Source: Pseudoalteromonas luteoviolacea (GTDB taxonomy: Bacteria > Pseudomonadota > Gammaproteobacteria > Enterobacterales > Alteromonadaceae). From it: 64,000 nt of DNA. The notes under the pieces were generated by a model, which worked only from the letters and a program-made list of their open reading frames with translations, did no database searches and was not told the DNA's origin. Positions 10,200 through 19,436 of this stretch are shown one piece after another (position 1 is the first letter of the stretch; every line of letters begins with the position of its first letter). A program made the translations under genes and the position numbers. The stretch spans positions 49,809-113,808 of the forward strand of contig NZ_MAUJ01000013.1 of NCBI RefSeq assembly GCF_001696455.1, written 5' to 3'.

Positions 10200-11450
10200 C
10201 TATTGCATCTCGAGGGTTGTGCTTTGCTGAACTAGGTGATTGAGATCTGAAATAATCACAGACTGCCCTGCTTGGAGGCCTTGCTCCACAACAATGTAAC
10301 GACCAGTTTGCTCACCAAACTCTACATTTATTAACTCCAGCCTGTCAGCGCCCAAAACTCGATACAGACGTCCATTTTGCACTGTTGATTGGCTGCTCGG
10401 CCGACGAATGTATACTACATCTTGCAGGTTTTCGATGATAATAGCCGCTTCAACACTCATCTTAGGCATTGTGGATGTTGGTAAGTCACTTGGTAAAGCA
10501 GCCTCAACTAACACACTGTGGTTGGTTACAACAGGGTCAATACGCGTAACGAAAGCAGCCACCTCAGTATTGCGAATCATTACTTTAACACGCTGCCCCA
10601 ACTTAATTTTTTGCGCCTCTGATTGCGCAACCTGTAATACAGCAGTCAACTCTTTTTGGTTACCGATAGACGCAATGTAGCCACCACTTTGCACATTTTC
10701 ACCCACAGCTAACGGCATCTGCTCTATCACCCCGTCACTGGGGGCACGAATCGTGAGTGCCGCAACCTTGCGATGCAATGCCACAAGCTCCAGCTCCTTT
10801 AACGAGACTTTATTCTTGGTTATGGCCAGCTCTTTACTATGCATGGTGTGAAGTTGCGACATTCGCGCTTGCGCACTGCCAATTCGGCGTTTCATGCTGT
10901 CTCGCTCGGCCTGAGTTTGCAAAAATGAAAATTGAGATACAATACCTTGCTTTGCCAATTCATGCTGCGCACGATAGCGAATTTGCAATGTTGATAGCTT
11001 ACCCATCATACGATCTAGCGTCGCCTGCTCGGTGAGCATCTCTCGGTGTTGTCTGATTTTATCTATTTCATATTGTATCTTTAGTGCCTCAAGTTGTTGT
11101 TGCATTTGCGTAAGCTGTAGCGCCAAGTCATCATTTTTCAGTGTCGCAATCACTTCACCTTTTTTTACCGATTGACCCGCCTTCCTCACAACTTCGACAA
11201 TAATTCCTGCACTTGGCGTTGTAATAATTTGCTGCCGTGCACTCTTCAACTTACCAAAGGCCTCCACCTGTAACGTTAACGGGCCGCGCTTAGCGGTATC
11301 TATTATGAGCGAGTGTCGTGCAACACCCATTACTGAATTGGATTGATACCAAAACACCGCAAGGCTTAAAATTAAACAGGCCAGCCCAGCCAGAAACCAG
11401 CGGTATTTACGTGCTTTGGTGTGTTGTCGCGGCGGAAGGTTTATGTCCAT
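10200..11450 (-). CDS. HlyD/MacA-type periplasmic adaptor of the ABC exporter
   Basis: Membrane fusion protein of 416 residues. A TM anchor (about 20-38) is followed by a lipoyl half (PSAGIIVEVV...GQSVKKGEVIATL), a long coiled-coil hairpin (about 105-215, rich in Gln, Leu and Arg), the second lipoyl half (IRAPSDGVIEQMPLAVGENVQSG) and barrel plus membrane-proximal domains. It is first gene of the ABC operon. The divergent gene at 11772 is a lipoprotein. The upstream gap has one sequence resembling a sigma-54 site, but with the wrong spacing (see rejected items). Substrate is not predictable; MacAB-like systems export macrolides, toxins, lipopeptides or stress products. Confidence 0.88.
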   Translation of the reverse strand: MDINLPPRQHTKARKYRWFLAGLACLILSLAVFWYQSNSVMGVARHSLIIDTAKRGPLTLQVEAFGKLKSARQQIITTPSAGIIVEVVRKAGQSVKKGEVIATLKNDDLALQLTQMQQQLEALKIQYEIDKIRQHREMLTEQATLDRMMGKLSTLQIRYRAQHELAKQGIVSQFSFLQTQAERDSMKRRIGSAQARMSQLHTMHSKELAITKNKVSLKELELVALHRKVAALTIRAPSDGVIEQMPLAVGENVQSGGYIASIGNQKELTAVLQVAQSEAQKIKLGQRVKVMIRNTEVAAFVTRIDPVVTNHSVLVEAALPSDLPTSTMPKMSVEAAIIIENLQDVVYIRRPSSQSTVQNGRLYRVLGADRLELINVEFGEQTGRYIVVEQGLQAGQSVIISDLNHLVQQSTTLEMQ

Positions 11451-11771
11451 ACATTATTCACTCTTCAAAATAGCTCATCATCAAATGTAATATTGGCAAT
11501 CTACAGAGCCAGAAGCGTACCAAAAATAAAAACTATAATTTTCATACCCTTATGGAAAAACGTAACTTTTACAGGTAGCAAATTCGAAAATACTGCGTGT
11601 CAATTCCGGAATTGAAACAACGAAATATAAAAACCATATCCTAGGTGCTAAGCCACATTCGTTGTAGACACGCTTGGCATTCAGTTCCTTTTTTATTGAT
11701 AAATAATTGATAAATTTAAAGATTAGTGACATAAAGTAGCTATTATTTGTCATCTTGAAGGAATTATTTTT
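11451..11771. other. Divergent intergenic region between the ABC adaptor and a lipoprotein gene
   Basis: 321 bases, AT-rich, expected to hold both divergent promoters. I find no convincing gene: the only open frame (11550-11753, minus) lacks a ribosome site and protein-like composition. No clear Fur box, sigma-54 site or terminator was seen. Confidence 0.6.
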
Positions 11772-12926
11772 ATGATGAAAAGCTTGGCGTTACTCTCTAT
11801 TTTGTTTCTAATAACTGCCTGTAATAGCTCAAAAGAAGTGCCAGAAACAGCGATTCCCTTCGTTAATACTCTGTTTAGTGAAAATGCATTTCAGGTCCAA
11901 CCCACCATTGAAGAATCCGAGATATTCTTACTACCACAACAAGAACAGCGGAAGTTTTTAGCACACTTCAATAAACAGGTAGAACAAGGGATACGACCTG
12001 ATAAAGTTGTATTTAATTATCTGGAGCAACGTTTAGATAACTTCACATATGATGGAGCAACACTCACGGCACAGGAGTCTTTAACTAGAAATGAGGGGAA
12101 CTGCATATCACTGGCAATTTTAACGCAAGCATATGCTAATCTCGCACAGATAGAAACCACCTTTCGAGAGGTTGGCACGATCCCTGTTTTTCGCAAAGAT
12201 AATAACACCATCCTGATCTCAAACCATTTTCGAACTAAACTACTGGCCCCAAAGCGCGTCACTGGTGCAAACGAATTTGAAATTCTTCGCGCAGGCACTG
12301 TGGTAGATTATTTCCCTGCTCAGGATAGCTTTTTTATAGATGCGGCACACTATCACGATCTCGTCGCAAAGTATTACGCGAATAAGTCTGTGGACGCCCT
12401 GCTAGATGAACAATTTGATGAAAGCTACAGTTTATTAACAAAAGCACTGATCTATACCCCATATGACCCAGAGTTAATTAACCTTGCCGCCGTTTTACAC
12501 CGCCGAAGCGATAAAAAAGCGCACGCATTACAGATTTTCGAATACGCAAAAAATCACGGACTCACCAGCCAAAATTTACTGGTGAATTACCTGTCTTTAG
12601 CCAAAACACAAACCAATCCTGTCCTCGTTGCGCACCTTGAAGCAAGCTTAGACAGTAACGCCTCGACCCCTTTCGACAAGATTCAAGTCGCTCAGCGCTC
12701 TGTCAAAAAGGGTAAATATAACAAGGCAATAAGGGAGTTGAAGGAAGTCATTTTGGAAGTGCCCTATATCCCAGAACCGTATTTTGAACTGGCACGTATT
12801 TACTATGTAAAAGGTGAATTGGACATGACGGCGCGCTTTCTGACTCTTGCCGTTGAAAAATCTTCCGATCCTGAAAAACGGGCACTTTTTCAAGCTAAGC
12901 AAGACGCGCTCTCAAGCAACAGATAA
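11772..12926 (+). CDS. Lipoprotein with transglutaminase-like region and TPR repeats
   Basis: 384 residues. The signal peptide ends in lipobox LITAC with Cys17, so it is predicted lipidated. Residues about 95-165 contain RNEGNCISLAILTQAYA with Cys111 in the context typical of a transglutaminase-like/cysteine-protease core, followed by a strand and an Asn-His pair. The helical C-terminal part (about 205-380) repeats TPR-like helix pairs (ESYSLLTKALIYTPYDPELI, AIRELKEVILEVPYIPEPYF). AAGGAA precedes tandem ATG codons. The gene is divergent from the MacAB-like operon and may be functionally tied to it, which is inference. I do not recognise a characterised orthologue. Confidence 0.82.
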   Translation: MMKSLALLSILFLITACNSSKEVPETAIPFVNTLFSENAFQVQPTIEESEIFLLPQQEQRKFLAHFNKQVEQGIRPDKVVFNYLEQRLDNFTYDGATLTAQESLTRNEGNCISLAILTQAYANLAQIETTFREVGTIPVFRKDNNTILISNHFRTKLLAPKRVTGANEFEILRAGTVVDYFPAQDSFFIDAAHYHDLVAKYYANKSVDALLDEQFDESYSLLTKALIYTPYDPELINLAAVLHRRSDKKAHALQIFEYAKNHGLTSQNLLVNYLSLAKTQTNPVLVAHLEASLDSNASTPFDKIQVAQRSVKKGKYNKAIRELKEVILEVPYIPEPYFELARIYYVKGELDMTARFLTLAVEKSSDPEKRALFQAKQDALSSNR

Positions 12927-13044
12927 AAAAATACACACAATAAAAATATTTAATTATCAATTTCTTTACAATTGGGTTTTATAGGATTATTTTGTTTTGT
13001 GGATGTTTAATTTTTATTCAACACCACACTAACAAGGAACATAA

Positions 13045-14856
13045 ATGAAAACTCGTTATTTACTATCTGCGCTCGCGCTCGCATCCGCGAGCAGCGTTGC
13101 GCAAACAACTGCACTCACTGAAGCACAGATGATGCAATACACCAGCAAAGCAAGCATGGCTACGATTGGTAAACGTGCTGAATTAAATTTAGAAATTCAG
13201 CCTCATGCCATTGCGACATTCACTGGTGACAATGCAACTCAAGTTATCACCCAAAAAGTCTCCCACCCTAATGCGAGCTATTTAAAGCTACATTTTAAAA
13301 ACATTAGCTTAGCGGGCGGTGGCAAATTGGTGGTCCGTTCAGAGGATGGCAGTGAGCGCTATGAATACACTGAACAAAATATGCGTGCCGCAACGCTCAG
13401 CCAAGGCGATGATGGTGTCACTAGTTTCTCTGCCATGTCTATTTCTGCGGATACCGCAGTTGTAGAGTACACACCTGGCACTCAGAACACAGTCAGTCAA
13501 AATGCCATCATCGATTACTATGACCATGGCATTGAAAATGAATTACACATGGCGCCTGCAGCAGACGTAGGGATCAGCTCTACTTGTGGCGCGATGGAAA
13601 GAAAGGACGTTCAGTGCTGGGCAAGCACTCACCCGACTGAGTTTGAGCGTAGCCGTCCTGTTGCTCGCCTGCTGATGAATGGCAGTGGCTTATGTACCGG
13701 CTGGCGTGTTGGTCCAGACAACCGTATGTTTACCAATAACCACTGTGTAGAAAGTGCATCAGAACTATCCAACACTGAGGTATGGTTCAACTATCAACAC
13801 ACATCATGTAATGGCTCGACACGTGAGACCGTGGTGAAAGTAACCGGTAAAGACTTCCTGTCAACAGACTATACTCTGGATTATACGCTATTCACGATTA
13901 ACGATTTCGCCAAAGCTCAACCGTTTGGTTACTTTGGCTTAGATGTGCGCAATGCGACACAAGGTGAGCGCATCTATATCCCTCAACACGGTTCGGGTAA
14001 TCCGAAAGAGCTGTCTATTGAGTCAGATCGCGACACCGATGGCTTATGTTCAGTGAATAATGCCAATGCCAATGGCAGAGGGACTGGTACAGACTTAGGT
14101 TACTACTGTGACACCATTGGCGGCTCTTCAGGCTCACCGGTACTAGCTGCGGCGACTAACAAAGTTATTGCTTTACACCACTTAGGCGGTTGCCATAACA
14201 AGGGGGCAAAAGTCAGCTTGATTTGGCCAAAAGTGGCATCACACTTCAATAACCAAATCCCTGATGGTGACAACAATAGCGATCCGATGCCGGTTGCTGA
14301 CTTCTCGCTCAATTGTAATGCGCTCAGTTGTAACTTTGATGGCAGTGCATCAAGCTCTCCAAATGGTGCAATTAGCCAATATGAGTGGAACTATGGTGAC
14401 GCCTCCAGTAACGGCTTTGGTGCTACCGTTAACCACAACTATGCTTCATATGGTAAGTACACTGTTTCGTTAACGGTAACCGACTCAAGTGGCGCCTCAG
14501 CGACAACATCAAAAGACGTTACATTGGTAGACCCAAATAATGACCCAGCGAAGCTCATCAATGGGGTTGCAAAAGAAGGGTTGAGCGGCGCACGATCTGA
14601 TACTGCATTCTATTACCTCGACCTACCAGCCGGTGCATCTAATGTCACGGTGAGTATTTCTGGCGGTTCTGGTGATGCCGATCTGTATGTACGAAAAGGT
14701 GACAAACCGACCACCTCAACGTATGACTGCCGCCCTTATCGCTGGGGTAATAGTGAAACATGTAACATCACAGGTGGCGCAGGTAAATATTGGGTCATGT
14801 TGCGTGGATATAGCGCATATTCTGGCGTTAAGCTTGTAGCGAGCTACACTGAGTAA
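13045..14856 (+). CDS. Secreted trypsin-like serine protease with PKD and PPC domains
   Basis: 603 residues. A Sec signal (MKTRYLLSALALASASSVAQ) and a propeptide-like region are followed by a chymotrypsin-fold domain. His233 lies in NNHCV, Asp279 in LDYTLF, and the nucleophile Ser362 in GGSSGSPV, giving a glutamyl-endopeptidase/S1-like triad. Several Cys residues could form disulfides. A PKD domain follows (about 415-495; WNYGD and HNYASYGKYTVSLTV motifs), then a PPC domain (about 505-603; GDADLYVRKGDKPT and a Cys pair), which is normally removed during maturation. Such enzymes are typical extracellular proteases of marine Alteromonadales. AAGGAA lies before the ATG. A hairpin terminator follows. 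Confidence 0.92.
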   Translation: MKTRYLLSALALASASSVAQTTALTEAQMMQYTSKASMATIGKRAELNLEIQPHAIATFTGDNATQVITQKVSHPNASYLKLHFKNISLAGGGKLVVRSEDGSERYEYTEQNMRAATLSQGDDGVTSFSAMSISADTAVVEYTPGTQNTVSQNAIIDYYDHGIENELHMAPAADVGISSTCGAMERKDVQCWASTHPTEFERSRPVARLLMNGSGLCTGWRVGPDNRMFTNNHCVESASELSNTEVWFNYQHTSCNGSTRETVVKVTGKDFLSTDYTLDYTLFTINDFAKAQPFGYFGLDVRNATQGERIYIPQHGSGNPKELSIESDRDTDGLCSVNNANANGRGTGTDLGYYCDTIGGSSGSPVLAAATNKVIALHHLGGCHNKGAKVSLIWPKVASHFNNQIPDGDNNSDPMPVADFSLNCNALSCNFDGSASSSPNGAISQYEWNYGDASSNGFGATVNHNYASYGKYTVSLTVTDSSGASATTSKDVTLVDPNNDPAKLINGVAKEGLSGARSDTAFYYLDLPAGASNVTVSISGGSGDADLYVRKGDKPTTSTYDCRPYRWGNSETCNITGGAGKYWVMLRGYSAYSGVKLVASYTE

Positions 14857-14887
14857 GTAATTTAGTTCTAACAAACCAACCAATTGT

Positions 14888-14914
14888 AAAGGCGGACGTC
14901 AGTCCGCCTTTTAT
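14888..14914. terminator. Rho-independent terminator between convergent genes
   Basis: A 7-bp perfect stem GGCGGAC/GTCCGCC with a 4-base loop is preceded by AAA and followed by TTTT, so it can serve both the protease gene (plus) and the convergent 937-residue gene (minus). Confidence 0.9.
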
Positions 14915-14929
14915 ATTTAAGATAACGCG

Positions 14930-17743
14930 TTACAAAGCATGCCAAATACCAAGCCAAGCGCGCCACTCATCTTCAAATTCATCACTGTTCACTCGACTTA
15001 ACCCGATATCTAAGCGCAAATTAGACACACCGGCAGGCGCAAACTGTGCGGCATTGCCCAGCACCTTGCGACTCAAATCGAGCTGCCACTTTGCCCCCCA
15101 GCTTTGTGCGATGAATTTGCTGTCTAGACGATGACGTTTTATAAATAAACGCGGCATCCCAAGCTGCCAACTGGTTGCAAATTCATACCCTAAATAGTGC
15201 TTACCCGTTGCAAAAAAGAAAGGTAACTCAGCGCCTTGTACCATAGCAGCACTAAAACCTTCATAGATACTATTAATACTATATCCGCCAAGGTGCAACG
15301 CCGCCGACGTACGGTATCGATTACTAGACTTCAAGATAATTGGCCACTCCCAGAGTTTGGCATAACCCCCTAGTTCAACGCGGTGACCTTGACTTTCCCC
15401 CCAAATGTAAGCAGCATCCACATTAGCACCCAACGCAAAAGTCTGTTGATCATGCAAATATGAAAATCGACTGCCCAACCAATAGCTGTGATGCAAATTC
15501 GATGTCTGTTTTTCTGCATGCCATCCTACACTCGGCTGCCAGCGCCATTTATCGCCTTCTCGTGACGTCGTGAGTTCTAATGAATTAGACCAACTGTCGA
15601 AATGAGTCCGCTCTGTCAGTCGTTTGCCCGCTTGCCTGTCGAGGTTTAAATCGAACACGCTCAATGCATTGTGTAGTTGAAAACCTTGAGCCTGATACTT
15701 CAAGTCCGCATAACCGCCCTTTAAAAACGCATTACTGGGGCTCAGATTGGCACCCACTTGCCAACTGATCTGCTTCAATACATCCGAACCCGTAAAACCC
15801 AAGCCCAAACTGTACTCGCTTGCAGATGCACCATGCAAAGCCATCGTCGCAGACCAATCTTGATCAATCGCTTGATAAGGCGAGATTTGCCATTGCGCGG
15901 CGCTGTTATCTGTACCCAGTTTTGTGGTATTTCTAGGCAGTTTGGTCTTCACCATTGTCCCGGCATGCTGAGGTACAGAAAGCGCAGACAGCTTAGACCC
16001 ATATGCTGTACTCTCTAAAAATAGCAACTGCGCATCAAGGTGACCTATTACCTCCTCAAATACATGGCCACCTGTGTTGAGTAAACGCAGTACTCGAGTG
16101 GATAAATCATACTGATATACCCCTAACTCCCCTTGGCGCCCTGCAATAAAATACAATATATTCAATTTGTTATGCCATCTAGGTGCCGTAACATACTGAG
16201 TATACTCCGGCAGGGGGACAACTTCGTTGCTCTTTTGCAGCGAATTAATGGGCGCAATATGTATTTGCCATCCAAGCTCTGGCGTTTGTTTCAAATAAGC
16301 AAGCCGTTGCCCTGATCCGTCCATGACAGGATAATCAAAAGCGGTATGTAAACTGCCTGCCAATAGATCTGCCACGGTCTGCGTCTCAAGGTTAAAACGC
16401 ACTAATTGAGACAGCCCATTGTGAACACGTTCAGCGATGATCTCAGTCTGGTTGATAAAGGTAAATCGACGCACCCCTAAATTATGGGAGACGCGTACAG
16501 CGTGGTTGTTGGAAATATCCCAGCGATATAAATCATTGATGCGATTACCCGAATTGGTTTTATTCATCGCAACAAAATACAGTGTTTCTTCATTCGCCCA
16601 TTGAGGATGCGAGACGCCTGAAAAATTAACTGGCACATAAGAAGCCAGCACTTCATGCAAGAATGAATCAGGCACTTTATCAGGAATATCGCTGGGATCC
16701 TTTGCCAATAACGCGGCTTGTTGCTGATTAAACTGTGTCAGTGCCTGGTCATTTTGCTCACTGGCATAAACGCTTAATCGCGTTCTACGCTCTCTATCTA
16801 TCTCAACCGCAACAAATTGACGCTTATTTGGTGAGAGTTGAATGCCGCGAGCTGCAAAAGGAAAACGCATAAACTCATGACTAGCAGAGGGCGCCATCTG
16901 CTGTTCCTCTTGCATTGCTTGGTAGGTAAATTCAGCAATAAAACGACGATACAACTGCTGCGCGGTTTGGCCAAATATCCCGCTGAACGCAGATTCAAAA
17001 CCGCGCGCTTCAACGGCAACGAGGCGAGTCCAAACGGCATCTAAAGTATCCTCCCCATGCCGCTTTTCTAGCCAAGCCAAGAACCGTGCACCAAGCAAGT
17101 AGGCCATCGCACTGGCGCGATAGCTACCGTCTCCAAAGTTTAGTGCTGAATACGGCAGTAATGCGCCCTGACGCGCAAACGCACGCAATAAAGCCTCGCT
17201 ATAATTATCAAATAACCGACCTTTACCTGTCAGTTTAGACTCTTGTAAGGTGGCATACCCTTCCGCTACCCAGCGAGGTAATGCCGCTGTTGCTAAGTCA
17301 TAACCATCATTTAAATCTCGCAGCCACTGTTTATTGTTATGCCTGCTAGGTTGAGATAAATGCACTAAGTGAATGTATTCATGTAAAACCAGTAATTGAA
17401 GCCAGCTTTGGTGGTGGGCAATTTCCATGTCCGATTGCGGTGGCGTAACATACAACACCATCAAGGGGCTATCAGAGCTAGGCAGTGCATAACCGTTCGG
17501 CAAATTAAACGGATCTAAGATCACAGCATCCACGATGACATCGAGCGCACGCGATTGCTCAACCAATACTTGTGAACGCACTTTTTCTAATTCAGTCGCC
17601 GTGGCTGTGCCCCACGCGCGGTGTTGAGGTTGGAAATGTATTTTAAAATGTGGGGTAGAAATGGTCAGCCATTCGTTGCCATATGCCGCTAATGAACTCA
17701 CCCAAAGTCCAGCCACTAAAAACAGTAGCATGCCTTTTCGCAT
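14930..17743 (-). CDS. Zinc metallopeptidase-like protein with propeller and C-terminal outer-membrane beta-barrel
   Basis: 937 residues with an N-terminal signal peptide (MRKGMLLFLVAGLWVSSLAAYG). A gluzincin-like peptidase domain carries H121-E-Y-I-H125 and, 35 residues on, WVAEGYA with Glu161 as likely third zinc ligand. Residues about 285-620 have repeated strands in the manner of TolB/WD40-like propeller blades. The last 300 residues alternate aromatic and polar residues in many short strands (LGLGFTGSD, WQVGANLS, LELGGYAKLW-like), as in an outer-membrane barrel. I infer a self-anchored surface or periplasmic protease. It follows a small membrane protein gene by 65 bases and may share its Fur-overlapped promoter. 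Domain order is read by eye. Confidence 0.75.
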   Translation of the reverse strand: MRKGMLLFLVAGLWVSSLAAYGNEWLTISTPHFKIHFQPQHRAWGTATATELEKVRSQVLVEQSRALDVIVDAVILDPFNLPNGYALPSSDSPLMVLYVTPPQSDMEIAHHQSWLQLLVLHEYIHLVHLSQPSRHNNKQWLRDLNDGYDLATAALPRWVAEGYATLQESKLTGKGRLFDNYSEALLRAFARQGALLPYSALNFGDGSYRASAMAYLLGARFLAWLEKRHGEDTLDAVWTRLVAVEARGFESAFSGIFGQTAQQLYRRFIAEFTYQAMQEEQQMAPSASHEFMRFPFAARGIQLSPNKRQFVAVEIDRERRTRLSVYASEQNDQALTQFNQQQAALLAKDPSDIPDKVPDSFLHEVLASYVPVNFSGVSHPQWANEETLYFVAMNKTNSGNRINDLYRWDISNNHAVRVSHNLGVRRFTFINQTEIIAERVHNGLSQLVRFNLETQTVADLLAGSLHTAFDYPVMDGSGQRLAYLKQTPELGWQIHIAPINSLQKSNEVVPLPEYTQYVTAPRWHNKLNILYFIAGRQGELGVYQYDLSTRVLRLLNTGGHVFEEVIGHLDAQLLFLESTAYGSKLSALSVPQHAGTMVKTKLPRNTTKLGTDNSAAQWQISPYQAIDQDWSATMALHGASASEYSLGLGFTGSDVLKQISWQVGANLSPSNAFLKGGYADLKYQAQGFQLHNALSVFDLNLDRQAGKRLTERTHFDSWSNSLELTTSREGDKWRWQPSVGWHAEKQTSNLHHSYWLGSRFSYLHDQQTFALGANVDAAYIWGESQGHRVELGGYAKLWEWPIILKSSNRYRTSAALHLGGYSINSIYEGFSAAMVQGAELPFFFATGKHYLGYEFATSWQLGMPRLFIKRHRLDSKFIAQSWGAKWQLDLSRKVLGNAAQFAPAGVSNLRLDIGLSRVNSDEFEDEWRAWLGIWHAL

Positions 17744-17808
17744 TGATTATCCCTTGCACGATTACCTTACCTATGAACAGTAAGCCAATTTTCGTGTTCA
17801 AGAAAGGG

Positions 17809-18051
17809 TTAATCGTGACGTGCCATCGCACCTAGAGAAGTAAACAGCGTTAATATTATTCCGACAACGAAAAATGCCGCCATAGAAAACAAGGCGCTAA
17901 GACCAAGCGTAAATTTCGCCACAGCCATCGCTGCGGCAACACTCCACACACTCACACGGCTTAGCCACAACTTTGTATGATTTGGAAGTTGCATATTCTT
18001 TAGAACAAAAGTCATGAGCAAAAAAGCTATAAACGGATACAACACTAACAT
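17809..18051 (-). CDS. Small inner-membrane protein, likely Fur-regulated
   Basis: 80 residues: two or three hydrophobic segments (about 3-16, 30-48 and 52-72) joined by basic loops (NHTKLWLSR), ending in a short polar tail. GAGGAG sits 6 bases before the ATG. About 80 bases upstream is a strong sigma-70-like promoter whose -35 lies inside a Fur box, so iron repression is likely. The topology recalls small membrane proteins found beside siderophore and PepSY genes, but I do not recognise the family. The metallopeptidase gene follows on the same strand. Confidence 0.75.
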   Translation of the reverse strand: MLVLYPFIAFLLMTFVLKNMQLPNHTKLWLSRVSVWSVAAAMAVAKFTLGLSALFSMAAFFVVGIILTLFTSLGAMARHD

Positions 18052-18128
18052 AATGCACTCCTCGCTGCGTTAGCCAAACCATATTGTGGCCTATGCGTTG
18101 TGCACAGCCACTCAGAGATAGGAATAGA

Positions 18129-18156
18129 ATTATATAGTAATGAGAATTATTATCAA
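18129..18156 (-). promoter_or_regulatory. Sigma-70 promoter overlapped by a Fur box
   Basis: On the minus strand, TTGATA (18156-18151) and TATAAT (18134-18129) are separated by 16 bases. The plus-strand 15-mer at 18141-18155, TGAGAATTATTATCA, matches the 7-1-7 Fur consensus at all but one position and covers the -35 side and spacer. It also covers the stop codon of the upstream kinase gene. It points at the 80-residue membrane protein. Confidence 0.8.
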
Positions 18157-19436
18157 TTGGGTAAGGCGATTTTTATTTCCGCTCCGTGTAAACCATTGCT
18201 TACTGTTAGGCTCCCACCATGCTGCTCAATAATTTGCCGACTTAACGTGATGCCAATTCCCTGACCATCCGACTTGGTAGAGTAAAATGGGGTCATTGCG
18301 TTGTCTAAATTTGCAAATCCACCACCTTGATCTGCAATTGAAATCACCACATGGCGAGCCTGATAGTTAGCGCTAAGTTGCACATATTTACCAGGCGGTT
18401 GCTGGGTTAAATTCGCTTCAAATGCATTTTTAAGTAGGTTTATAAGTACTTGCTCCAATAACTGCGGATCGCACGAACAAAAACGCACAGAGCACTCCAA
18501 GTCGATGTGTTGATCATCGTACATTTCGCTGAATAGCTTTTTGATGGACATCAAAAGATCGTTCAGCACTACCTTTTCTCGACGTAAATCTAGCGGCCTA
18601 GCAATTTGATTATAACGCGCCACAAACTGTTGAAGGTGAGCACTGCGCTGCTCGATAACGGTCAAAGCATTTTGGTCTCGCGGTTGTGCTACTTTCGATC
18701 TCAAACTTTGGGCCAATGAGCTGACCGGAGACAACGAGTTATGTATTTCATGACCAATGACTCTGAGCAGTCGCTGCCAAGCCGCTAGCTCTTGGTGGCG
18801 CAAGGCCTTGCGCACATCCGTTGCAATGACTAAGCGGTGCCTTTGCCCCGCTTCGAAAAACTCGCTGCTATGTAAAGTCCAATTTTGACGCAATGAGTCG
18901 TGTTTAAAGCGCCACTCCCCATGCTGATTTTCGAGGTCTAGTTGTTCAATAGTACGCCCTTTCGCACTTTGCCAAGGGACATGATAAATCAACTCAAACG
19001 CCGGATTAGCATAACTGAGCTCATCATTATCATCGAATATCCAAATTGGGCTAGATAGCTTGTCAATCAGTTGATATACCACGAACAACTGACGATTGTA
19101 TTTCGCTTTATCCCTGTGTAGCTGCTCACTCAGTGCCACCAATCTATGCTCAAATTCGGCCACTTCACCAGACAAAAAATGAGGCTTCAACTGATGGTTA
19201 AAGTCGCTTTGCTGCATGGCTTCAAGTTGAATATTCGCACGTTTAAATACCCCTATAACGCGCTTGTTCAATCGCAGTGCGAAAGCTTGTAAGACCGTAA
19301 AAATGCCCAGGCCAACCGCCACAGCAGAATAAATCGAAAGGTAAAAATGATTAACGCACACACATATCAGTAGGCCAATGAAGCTATTCAACATCAGCAT
19401 ATATAGCTGAAGACCTCGCTCCAAGTTAGCCTTCAT
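18153..19436 (-). CDS. Sensor histidine kinase, NtrB-like (PAS + HisKA + HATPase)
   Basis: 427 residues. Two TMs near the N-terminus (about 10-55) are followed by a short HAMP-like/coiled region, then a PAS domain (about 110-195, with SPIWIFDDNDELSYANPAF). The phosphoacceptor His is in GHEIHNSLSP, the NtrB/PrrB-like H-box form. The catalytic domain has N-box LINLLKNAFEAN, G1 ISIADQGGGF and G2 GQGIGITLSRQ. The start overlaps the stop of the response regulator gene by 11 bases, so the two are translationally coupled. A sensor of this type would phosphorylate the sigma-54 activator encoded before it. Confidence 0.9.
   Translation of the reverse strand: MKANLERGLQLYMLMLNSFIGLLICVCVNHFYLSIYSAVAVGLGIFTVLQAFALRLNKRVIGVFKRANIQLEAMQQSDFNHQLKPHFLSGEVAEFEHRLVALSEQLHRDKAKYNRQLFVVYQLIDKLSSPIWIFDDNDELSYANPAFELIYHVPWQSAKGRTIEQLDLENQHGEWRFKHDSLRQNWTLHSSEFFEAGQRHRLVIATDVRKALRHQELAAWQRLLRVIGHEIHNSLSPVSSLAQSLRSKVAQPRDQNALTVIEQRSAHLQQFVARYNQIARPLDLRREKVVLNDLLMSIKKLFSEMYDDQHIDLECSVRFCSCDPQLLEQVLINLLKNAFEANLTQQPPGKYVQLSANYQARHVVISIADQGGGFANLDNAMTPFYSTKSDGQGIGITLSRQIIEQHGGSLTVSNGLHGAEIKIALPN

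Noticed and set aside
11496..11511. Sigma-54-like sequence (TGGCTC...TTGC on the minus strand) upstream of the ABC operon
   Set aside because: The gap between the GG and GC elements is 11 bases; sigma-54 promoters need 10. It was not used to tie the NtrC-type regulator to the operon.
11550..11753. 67-codon minus-strand frame in the divergent region
   Set aside because: No ribosome site, unlike any protein, covers both expected promoters.
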